DNA from: CAYJLC01 sp964370735
Lineage (GTDB): Bacteria > Bacillota > Clostridia > Oscillospirales > Butyricicoccaceae
Assembly: GCA_964370735.1 (NCBI GenBank)
Contig: CAYJLC010000030.1
Coordinates: 1-27,985 of the forward strand
DNA length: 27,985 bases
Direction of reading: 5' to 3'
A program made the translations under genes and the position numbers. The notes beneath the pieces were generated by a model, which was not told the origin of the DNA, made no database searches, and saw nothing but the letters and a program-made list of their open reading frames with translations. Shown in pieces: positions 16,010-22,358 of this stretch; within the stretch, counting starts at the first letter, position 1, and each line of letters opens with the position of its first letter.

Positions 16010-16336
16010 ATGAGTGAATGCAAAGCAGAACATTGCCCATGTGGACAAGTTTGTCCTTTACAAGCCGCGCTAAAACGCATTGGGGGAAAATGGAAAATTC
16101 CAATTCTCTGTGTGCTTTCAAAAGGGCAGGGTGTTCGATACAATGAGCTTTTGAAAAAGGTACAAGGGATTACAAACACAATGCTTGCCCTATCATTAAA
16201 AGAGATGGAGAGCGATGGACTAATAACAAGGGTTCAGTATAATGAGATGCCGATTAGAGTTGAGTATTTCATTACAGATAAATCAAAAAAACTACTGCCT
16301 ACTTTGCATTCGCTAGCGATGTGGGGGATGGAATAA
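16010..16336 (+). CDS. HxlR-family redox-type transcriptional regulator
   Basis: A winged-helix regulator of 108 residues with the family core LKRIGGKWKIPILCVL (residues ~20-35) and the recognition region ITNTMLALSLKEMESDGLI. HxlR proteins usually have one sensing cysteine just before this core, here Cys15. This one has three more at positions 4, 9 and 11 (CKAEHCPCGQVCP), which could form disulfides or bind metal. It is divergent from the flavin-type split-barrel gene, a common pairing for quinone, aldehyde or oxidant response. Confidence 0.9.
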   Translation: MSECKAEHCPCGQVCPLQAALKRIGGKWKIPILCVLSKGQGVRYNELLKKVQGITNTMLALSLKEMESDGLITRVQYNEMPIRVEYFITDKSKKLLPTLHSLAMWGME

Positions 16337-16352
16337 CTTATAAAGCAAAATA

Positions 16353-16423
16353 TGGGGATGTCACAAAGGTAATATATTTGTGAAATATGCCCAATCCTAT
16401 TTAATGAATAGGACTAGTCTGTG
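16353..16423 (+). ncRNA. Structured RNA candidate after HxlR gene
   Basis: Two further stems precede the terminator: TCACAAA (16361-16367) with TTTGTGA (16377-16383), possibly closed by TGGG/CCCA (16353-16356, 16390-16393), and TCCTATT (16395-16401) with AATAGGA (16407-16413). With the terminator this makes three stems in under 100 nt. It may be a structured 3' end or a small RNA. No clear promoter was found, and I recognise no known class. Confidence 0.3.
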
Positions 16424-16448
16424 AGCAACATTACGATGTTGCTTTTTT
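16424..16448 (+). terminator. Intrinsic terminator after HxlR gene
   Basis: AGCAACAT (16424-16431), loop TACG, ATGTTGCT (16436-16443), then TTTTTT. Confidence 0.9.
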
Positions 16449-16825
16449 GTTTTTATAAATAAAAAAATCAAATTTATATTAAAGTAGCATTCTATATTTA
16501 TTGATTATACATAAAAAGTAAAAAATGACTTTAAACACAGTTAAAAAAGGGAAAAATTACCTTATTGATTAAAATATTTAATTAATAAGGTAGCAAAGTC
16601 CAAAAATCTTATACAATTAGACTAAAATAAAAACTTAATTTTTGACATGCTAACGTCAAAATAACCAAATGAAGCACCTAAAAATTAGTAGTGTATACAA
16701 AAATAAAATAGGGTATTGCATTAAACAGAAAATACAGTTATAATGGTATCAAGGTAATTGATTAATTATTTTAATTTATTATTTAAGTCAATTACAGTAT
16801 TTTTTATTTTTTAGGAGGAACTATT
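16449..16825 (+). promoter_or_regulatory. Regulatory region of TTT transporter: three inverted repeats and a promoter
   Basis: A 377-base gene-free region with dense symmetry. TACCTTATTGATTAAA (16558-16573) and TTTAATTAATAAGGTA (16577-16592) form a 16-bp repeat with one mismatch and a 3-bp centre. TTTTGAC (16640-16646) and GTCAAAA (16655-16661) form a second. GTAATTGA (16754-16761) and TCAATTAC (16788-16795) form a third, across the predicted start site. The word TTATTGATTA also occurs at 16498-16507. This fits one or more regulators acting on tctCBA. Confidence 0.6.
16716..16744 (+). promoter_or_regulatory. Sigma-A promoter of tctCBA
   Basis: TTGCAT at 16716-16721, 17 bp, TATAAT at 16739-16744. 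It predicts transcription from about 16751, inside the third inverted repeat. Confidence 0.82.
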
Positions 16826-17866
16826 ATGTTCAAGAAAGTATTATCGTTACTAATGGCATCGGCAATCTCTTTATCAATGCTTGCAGGATGTGCAGAGCAA
16901 GGTGGAACTACAAACGAAAGCGGCGAATTCGAAATGCCGAGTACAGTAAAAATTATTTGTGGATACGGAGTTGGTGGTACAGCCGACCTTATCGCAAGAA
17001 AATATGCTTTAGTTGCTGGTAAGCTTTATCCAGACACAAACTTCATCGTTGAAAATATGACAGGTGGTGACGGTTTCGCTGCTGCTACATATTATGCAGA
17101 AGAAGCTCCAGTAGATACTACTGATTTATTAATCTATGGTTATGGTGCAATCTATCGTCATGACTTAGGTAAACAATTCGGTACAGAACTTGTTGACTGG
17201 AACAGAGAAAACGTTCTTCCAGTTGCTTGTATTGATGACAGAACTTGGGTATTATATGGTACACCAGGAACAACTGTTGCTGATGTTTTAGAAAAAAGCA
17301 GAAACGGTGGTTTAAAAATGTCTGGTGGTAACCCACTATCTGACCCACACCTTGCTTTAGGTTCATTAATCGCTCAAGAGGGCGGAGAAGTTATCGTTGT
17401 ACCTTACGATGGTGGTGCAGCTCAAAAGAAAGCTCTAACTGATGGCGAAGTTGATGTATTTATGGGAACTACTCAAGCTGCAATTGAAGACGTTGCTGCT
17501 GGTACTATCGTTCCAATCTTAACATTCAGCGAAGAAAAATTCGAAGGTTTCGTAGGTCCTGACGGTGCTACTATTGATATCGCAACTGTTACTGGTGATG
17601 CAAAATCTCCTGATTTAGATGCTAACTTAGATCATGATGCAAGTATCTTAACTGCTGGTGGATTTATCGGAACTAAAGTTGGTGCTGACGAAGAGTGGAT
17701 TGCTACAATCGAAGAAATGACAAAAGCTGTTTGGGCTGACCCAGAATACTCTGATTGGATTGCATCAATCATGTTAAACAAAAAAGAAACTTATGGACAA
17801 GATTCAATCGATGATGTTGAAGAAGCAGCAGCTAAAGCAGTAGCAGCGTTTGAATTATTAAGCTAA
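16826..17866 (+). CDS. tctC: TTT-family (TctC/Bug-type) substrate-binding lipoprotein
   Basis: The extracellular binding protein of a tripartite tricarboxylate-type transporter, 346 residues. The signal sequence ends in the lipobox LSMLAGC, so Cys22 is lipidated. The mature part shows family marks: the glycine-rich loop ICGYGVGGTADLIARKYA, VENMTGGDGFAAATYYA, and VVPYDGGAAQKKALTDGEVD. AGGAGG at 16813-16818 is the ribosome site. Known relatives bind carboxylates, and some bind sulfonates such as sulfolactate. Its place before a sulfoquinovose operon makes a sulfonated ligand (SQ, SQGro or a C3-sulfonate) a fair hypothesis. Codon use is rich in C-ending codons, suggesting strong expression. Confidence 0.93.
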   Translation: MFKKVLSLLMASAISLSMLAGCAEQGGTTNESGEFEMPSTVKIICGYGVGGTADLIARKYALVAGKLYPDTNFIVENMTGGDGFAAATYYAEEAPVDTTDLLIYGYGAIYRHDLGKQFGTELVDWNRENVLPVACIDDRTWVLYGTPGTTVADVLEKSRNGGLKMSGGNPLSDPHLALGSLIAQEGGEVIVVPYDGGAAQKKALTDGEVDVFMGTTQAAIEDVAAGTIVPILTFSEEKFEGFVGPDGATIDIATVTGDAKSPDLDANLDHDASILTAGGFIGTKVGADEEWIATIEEMTKAVWADPEYSDWIASIMLNKKETYGQDSIDDVEEAAAKAVAAFELLS

Positions 17867-17873
17867 ATTATAT

Positions 17874-17907
17874 TAATTACTTAGTGAGGAAACTCACTAG
17901 GTAATTA
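17874..17907 (+). other. Stem-loop between tctC and tctB
   Basis: TAATTACTTAGTGAG (17874-17888) pairs with CTCACTAGGTAATTA (17893-17907), 15 bp with one G-U pair, capped by a GAAA tetraloop. Only four T residues follow, so it is at most a partial terminator. It more likely protects the binding-protein message. The same arrangement occurs after the sugar-binding-protein gene at 6090-6117. Confidence 0.75.
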
Positions 17908-17931
17908 TTTTACAAAAAAGGAGGGTTTACC

Positions 17932-18384
17932 TTGAAAATCAGAACTAATTTATGCACAGGTATCCTAATGGCTGTCTTTTCATCTATTATGCTTGCACTA
18001 TTAACAACGCAAGTTAGACTTCCAGCCTACGATTCTGGTGCACCGAGTCCAAGAATTATTCCAGGCGTTGTTCTTGTTGGTATCTTAATAGCATCTATTT
18101 GCTTAATTGTACAAAGTTTAGTACTTAAAAAAGAGAAAATATATGTTTTTGATATTAAAAAAGAACTTCCAGCTATTATTTTAATTTTAATGATGTGTGT
18201 ATTCACAGCTTTAATACTTACTTTAGGCTTTATAGCCGCAGTTATTATCACTTTCCCTTGTATGTTGTGGTATATGGGTGAAAGAAAGCCATTTATATAC
18301 ATCTTTACACTAGTTGCTGGTGTGGGTGTTTATTACTTATTCTTACTGGTACTTAATATCTCGTTACCAGGGTTTGGAGGTTAA
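17932..18384 (+). CDS. tctB: TTT-family small membrane subunit
   Basis: A 150-residue membrane protein with four hydrophobic segments (~residues 8-26, 41-64, 80-104 and 120-142), the usual TctB layout. The start is TTG at 17932, chosen because GGAGG lies at 17920-17924 with good spacing and no ATG is nearby. It also carries the conserved SPRIIPGVV stretch. A TTG start plus the preceding hairpin would keep its level below that of the binding protein. It ends two bases before tctA. Confidence 0.9.
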   Translation: MKIRTNLCTGILMAVFSSIMLALLTTQVRLPAYDSGAPSPRIIPGVVLVGILIASICLIVQSLVLKKEKIYVFDIKKELPAIILILMMCVFTALILTLGFIAAVIITFPCMLWYMGERKPFIYIFTLVAGVGVYYLFLLVLNISLPGFGG

Positions 18385-18386
18385 AC

Positions 18387-19937
18387 ATGGGAGATTTTGA
18401 CGTTATAGTTCAAGCCTTAGGGCAAGTTATGTCACTTACAAATATTCTAGTAATATTCGGTGGACTTATTTTAGGGGTTATCGTAGGATGTATACCAGGT
18501 TTATCAGTTACTCTAGGTATTATCTTATTTATGCCACTTACTTATTCATTCTCATCGCCTGATACTGCGATTATTTCACTTCTTGCAGTTTATGTTGGTG
18601 GTATGTACGGTGGTTCAATTTCGGCTATCTTACTTAACACACCAGGTACAAACTCAGCTATTGCAACGACTTTCGATGGTCACCCACTAGCTAAAGCAGG
18701 TAAAGTAAAAAAAGCGCTTGATACATCTTTATACGCATCAGTATTCGGTGGTATCTTCTCTTCTTTAATCTTACTATTATTATCATCTTTCATCACAAAA
18801 ATGGTTGCAAGCTTTGCGTCTGTTGAATATTTTTCACTAGGTGTTCTAGGACTTGCTATCTTAGCTGGTGTTAGTGGTGATAGTTTACCAAAAGGTATTA
18901 TTTCTGGTCTTTTAGGTATCTTCATTGCGTGTATCGGTCAAGACGCAGTAACTGGTGTTGCTCGTTTCGATTTTGGTTCTCCGATATTACGTTACGGTAT
19001 CGATATGTTACCAGCGATGATCGCTTTTATCGCTTTAATCCAAGTAATCTTAAAATCAAAAGATTTCATCCTTGCAAAAGGTAAATTAGAAGACGTTACA
19101 AAAATTGATAAACAAGGTATGACTTTAAGAGAATTTAAGTCTATCTTACCGGCTTGTTTCAGATCTTCTGCAATCGCATCTATCATCGGAGCTATGCCAG
19201 GTGTTGGTGGTGGTGTTGCACAATTTATGTGTTACAACGAAGTTAGAAGAACTTCAAAACGCCCACAAGACTTCGGTAAAGGTAGCTTAGAAGGTATCGC
19301 GGCTGCTGAATCAAGTAACAACGCAGTTGTTGGTTCGGCTATGATTCCACTGTTAACACTTGGTATCCCAGGTGACGGTGTTACAGCATTACTTTTAGGG
19401 GCATTTATCCTACATGGTATTCAACCAGGACCTACAATGTTTACAAAACAAGGCGTTATCGCTTATAGCATTATTTTAGGTACATTAATAGCAAACGTTG
19501 CATTAATTCTTGTTGGTCTAGTATTCACAAGACTTATCGCAAAAATTGTACAAGTTAGATATACTTATCTAGCTCCAGTTATCATCATTTGTTGTTATGC
19601 TGGTGCATTTGCTGCAACAAATAACACAAAAGAATTAATCATCACTTCAGCATTATTAATCGTAAGCTACATTTTCGTATTATTCGATATTTCGGCTGTA
19701 CCACTAATGTTAGGTATGATTTTAGCCGATATCATGGAGAAAAACTTCGTAACAAGTATGATGAGTTACGATAGCGATATCCTTATTTTCTTCAAAAGAC
19801 CAATTAGCTTAGTTATTTTAGTGCTAACGGTTGTACTGATGGTATCTTTAATCAGACTTAACAAAAAAGTTAACAAGCTAAACGAAGAGCAAATAAAAGA
19901 AATGAACGCTGAGATGGTGCTTGAAGACGCTGAATAA
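18387..19937 (+). CDS. tctA: TTT-family large membrane subunit
   Basis: The main permease, 516 residues, with about a dozen hydrophobic segments. Both family motifs are present: GCIPGLSVTLGIILFMPLTY near residue 35, with MYGGSISAILLNTPGTNSAI shortly after, and a repeat-like second half with IGAMPGVGGGVAQFM and MIPLLTLGIPGDGVTALLLG. The reported energy source in this family is an ion gradient. It is followed by a terminator, so the transporter is its own unit, separate from the sulfoglycolysis operon but adjacent and sharing motifs with it. Confidence 0.95.
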   Translation: MGDFDVIVQALGQVMSLTNILVIFGGLILGVIVGCIPGLSVTLGIILFMPLTYSFSSPDTAIISLLAVYVGGMYGGSISAILLNTPGTNSAIATTFDGHPLAKAGKVKKALDTSLYASVFGGIFSSLILLLLSSFITKMVASFASVEYFSLGVLGLAILAGVSGDSLPKGIISGLLGIFIACIGQDAVTGVARFDFGSPILRYGIDMLPAMIAFIALIQVILKSKDFILAKGKLEDVTKIDKQGMTLREFKSILPACFRSSAIASIIGAMPGVGGGVAQFMCYNEVRRTSKRPQDFGKGSLEGIAAAESSNNAVVGSAMIPLLTLGIPGDGVTALLLGAFILHGIQPGPTMFTKQGVIAYSIILGTLIANVALILVGLVFTRLIAKIVQVRYTYLAPVIIICCYAGAFAATNNTKELIITSALLIVSYIFVLFDISAVPLMLGMILADIMEKNFVTSMMSYDSDILIFFKRPISLVILVLTVVLMVSLIRLNKKVNKLNEEQIKEMNAEMVLEDAE

Positions 19938-19946
19938 TAATTAGTT

Positions 19947-19994
19947 AAAAATATTAACCAAATATTGTATTAAAATTTTGGTTAATATTTTTTT
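19947..19994 (+). terminator. Intrinsic terminator after tctA
   Basis: A perfect 16-bp repeat, AAAAATATTAACCAAA (19947-19962) with TTTGGTTAATATTTTT (19977-19992), 14-nt loop, and a run of seven T residues (19988-19994). Confidence 0.88.
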
Positions 19995-20003
19995 AAAAAA
20001 CAC

Positions 20004-20032
20004 TTGCAATAAAAGCAAAAAAGGAATATACT
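20004..20032 (+). promoter_or_regulatory. Sigma-A promoter of sulfoglycolysis operon
   Basis: TTGCAA at 20004-20009, 17 bp, TATACT at 20027-20032. The predicted start is about 20039, giving a 60-nt leader to sftT. No further promoter or terminator is evident down to the end of the window. Confidence 0.8.
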
Positions 20033-20040
20033 ATAAATAG

Positions 20041-20065
20041 TTAATTAATAAAATTAATCAATAAG
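20041..20065. promoter_or_regulatory. Candidate operator in sft leader
   Basis: TTAATCAATAAG at 20054-20065 is identical over 12 bases to the reverse complement of part of the 35-bp palindrome upstream of tctC (16561-16572). TTAATT (20041-20046) and AATTAA (20052-20057) add local symmetry. It sits just after the predicted start site, a position suited to repression. Confidence 0.5.
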
Positions 20066-20098
20066 AATTTAACATTTACATTATTAAGGAGAAAAACA

Positions 20099-20785
20099 AT
20101 GAAATACTTTTTAGACAGTGCAAAAATGGACGAAATCAAATACGCTTACAAAACATTTAAAATCGACGGTGTTACTACTAACCCTAGACATATCATGGTT
20201 TCTGGAAAACCTTTCTTAACAGTTATTAAAGAAATGGCTGATTGGGTTAAAGAAGAAGGTATCGAAGGCGTTGACGTTTTCCCAATTTCTGTTGAAATTA
20301 ATCCACATTTAGACGATGCTGAAGCTATGGTTGCAGAAGGTAAAAAAATCGCTGCTATGTCTCCAAACTTCGTAATCAAAATCCCTTCAACTGAATCTGG
20401 TATCACAGCTGCAAGGCTTTTAGAAGAAGCAGGCGTTAGAACAAATGTTACTCTAGTTTTCTCTTCAGCTCAAGCTATGCTTCCTGCTAAAAACAACTCA
20501 CTTTTCGTTTCTCCTTTCATCGGTTGGAAAGAAGCTAACGGCGAAGATTGCAAACAATACATTCAAGATATCGTAACTATCTACAAAAACTACGGTTTCT
20601 ATGGCAAAACTCAAATTATCTGTGCTGCTCTTAGAACACCAAAACAAGTTGCAGATTGTGCTATTGCTGGTGCTGATATCGTTACAACTAGCTTAGATGT
20701 TTTCAAAGACACTATGAAACATGCTTACACAAACCAAGGTTTAGGCGTATTTAGAGATGCTTGGGACAACACAATTACTGACTAG
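20099..20785 (+). CDS. sftT: 6-deoxy-6-sulfofructose transaldolase (SftT-type)
   Basis: A transaldolase/fructose-6-phosphate-aldolase-family enzyme, 228 residues. In the SFT pathway it moves the dihydroxyacetone unit of sulfofructose to GAP, giving fructose 6-phosphate and sulfolactaldehyde. The Schiff-base lysine is Lys94 in FVIKIP. Asp6 (YFLDSA) and Asn28 (GVTTNP) are conserved. Two family positions differ: TTNP is followed by Arg30 where Ser is usual, and SPFIG is followed by Trp143 where ordinary members have the phosphate-binding Arg. The sulfo-specific call rests on context: it heads an operon with a sulfoquinovosidase, a DUF4867 isomerase and a sulfonate exporter. An ordinary transaldolase is the alternative. 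AAGGAG lies at 20085-20090. Confidence 0.85.
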   Translation: MKYFLDSAKMDEIKYAYKTFKIDGVTTNPRHIMVSGKPFLTVIKEMADWVKEEGIEGVDVFPISVEINPHLDDAEAMVAEGKKIAAMSPNFVIKIPSTESGITAARLLEEAGVRTNVTLVFSSAQAMLPAKNNSLFVSPFIGWKEANGEDCKQYIQDIVTIYKNYGFYGKTQIICAALRTPKQVADCAIAGADIVTTSLDVFKDTMKHAYTNQGLGVFRDAWDNTITD

Positions 20786-20804
20786 TTTTTAAGGAGTACA
20801 TATT

Positions 20805-21662
20805 ATGAAAATCGGATTTATCGGACTTGGCATTATGGGCGAGTCTATGAGTGAAAATATCGTTAAAAAGCATAACGATGAAGTTTACGTTTTTGACTTT
20901 GTAACTGAAAAAGTTGAGTTACTTGCATCTAAAGGTGCTATCGCTTGTGCTAGCGCAAACGAAGTAGCAAAAAAAGCAGACGTTATCATTTCTATGGTTC
21001 CAAAATCAGAGCACGTTAAAAGCCTATACGAAGGCATCGCAGCTGACATCGACGCTTCTAAACTTTGCATCGACATGAGCACAATTGATCCTTCAGTTTC
21101 TGTTGAAGTTTCAAAAATGATTAAAGCAAAAGGCGCTGAATTTATCGACGCTCCTGTTGTAAAATCAAAACCTGCTGCTGTTTCTGGTACTTTAGGTATC
21201 TATGTTGGTGGTTCAGAAGAAGCTTATGAAAAAGCTCGCGACATCCTATTATATATGGGTGAAAACGTAGTTAGAATGGGTGAGAACGGTAAAGGTTTAG
21301 TTATGAAAGTTTGTCATAATGCGCTTGTTTCTCAAATTCAAAACGGTGTTAACGAAACAGCTACTTTAGCTGCTAAAAATGGCATCGATATCTTAGATTA
21401 CGCTAGAGCGATTTCTTATGGTGGTGGTCAAAACTTCTACTTAGACGGAAAAGCTAAACCAATTTCAGAAGGCAACTTCACTACTGCGTTTTCTGTTGAA
21501 AACATGGCGAAAGATGTTGATATTTGTATGACACTAGCAAAAGAATGCAGTGTTCCTATGGCTGGTCAAGAAGCTGCAAAATCAGTTTATGACGAAGCAT
21601 TAAAAATGGGCATCGGCAAAGAAGATTTCTGTGCTACATATAAAGTTGTAAGAGGTAGATAA
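20805..21662 (+). CDS. Sulfolactaldehyde reductase, 3-hydroxyisobutyrate-dehydrogenase family
   Basis: A 285-residue beta-hydroxyacid dehydrogenase that should reduce sulfolactaldehyde to DHPS with NADH. The dinucleotide loop GFIGLGIMG is at 4-12. Asp31 at the end of strand 2 favours NAD(H). The substrate motif is DAPVVKSKPAAVSG (115-128), the catalytic lysine is Lys168 with Asn172, and a second lysine, Lys236, lies in AKDVDI. Compared with E. coli YihU as I recall it, the sulfonate-contacting Arg123 position is Lys120 here, and two further contact sites differ. The substrate call therefore rests on operon context more than on residues. Alternatives are another 3-hydroxyacid dehydrogenase or tartronate-semialdehyde reductase. 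Confidence 0.8.
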   Translation: MKIGFIGLGIMGESMSENIVKKHNDEVYVFDFVTEKVELLASKGAIACASANEVAKKADVIISMVPKSEHVKSLYEGIAADIDASKLCIDMSTIDPSVSVEVSKMIKAKGAEFIDAPVVKSKPAAVSGTLGIYVGGSEEAYEKARDILLYMGENVVRMGENGKGLVMKVCHNALVSQIQNGVNETATLAAKNGIDILDYARAISYGGGQNFYLDGKAKPISEGNFTTAFSVENMAKDVDICMTLAKECSVPMAGQEAAKSVYDEALKMGIGKEDFCATYKVVRGR

Positions 21663-21665
21663 AAT

Positions 21666-22334
21666 ATGTTAAAAAAGTTAAATGAATTAAATTCTGTTGA
21701 AATTAAAAGTTTATCTGATGATAGTTTTAAACCTTTTGGAAGAATACTTACTGAATTTGATGTATCTGACTTAATAACATATATGGAAAATAATACGGCT
21801 ATTCCCGAATCTGGGAATAGCTATATTCCAAGCGAAGAGGCTATGGAATGTTTTGAAATTTCAAAAAAAATTCAAAATACTATATATGGAGAAATGGATA
21901 TTCAAGTTGGTTATTGCAACGGAAAAAATAGCACATATAATGGTTTTGAATACCATAAAGGTTCGGAGATAACAGTTGCTGTTACGGACTTTTTGCTGGT
22001 TTTAGGACACAGCTACGATATTAAAGATAACACATATAAAAACGAAGACGCAAAAGTTTTCTTCGTAGAAAAAGGAACAGTTTTTGAGATTTATCAAACA
22101 ACTCTTCACTTATCGCCATGTAAAGTGGCAGACGACGGATATAAAGCGGTTATCATTTTACCAAAAGGAACTAATACTCCTTTAAAGAATGAAAATAAAA
22201 AAGACACAAAAGAATCTGAAATTTTACTACTTACTAATAAATGGATAATATGCCATAAAGACAGAGAACCACTTGTAAAAGCTGGCGCTCATATTGGTAT
22301 TATCGGTGAAAACACAGAACTAAAATATAAATAA
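21666..22334 (+). CDS. sftI: DUF4867 cupin, sulfoquinovose/sulfofructose isomerase (SftI-type)
   Basis: A 222-residue DUF4867 protein. The characteristic block is VGYCNGKNSTYNGFEYHKGS followed by EITVAVTD. Likely cupin metal ligands are His97 and Glu101 (EYHKGSE) and His148 (TLHLSPC). In characterised SFT clusters a protein of this family converts sulfoquinovose to 6-deoxy-6-sulfofructose, the step this pathway needs before SftT. It starts four bases after the reductase stop. Its codons are more AT-rich than those of its neighbours. A perfect 9-bp inverted repeat lies inside the gene at 21798-21821. Confidence 0.85.
   Translation: MLKKLNELNSVEIKSLSDDSFKPFGRILTEFDVSDLITYMENNTAIPESGNSYIPSEEAMECFEISKKIQNTIYGEMDIQVGYCNGKNSTYNGFEYHKGSEITVAVTDFLLVLGHSYDIKDNTYKNEDAKVFFVEKGTVFEIYQTTLHLSPCKVADDGYKAVIILPKGTNTPLKNENKKDTKESEILLLTNKWIICHKDREPLVKAGAHIGIIGENTELKYK
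21798..21821 (+). repeat. Perfect inverted repeat inside sftI
   Basis: GCTATTCCC (21798-21806) and GGGAATAGC (21813-21821) with a 6-nt loop, in the codons for residues ~45-52. It may fold in the mRNA. There is no U-tract. Confidence 0.5.
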
Positions 22335-22358
22335 AAGAATTGTTTGGAGTTTAAAGCC

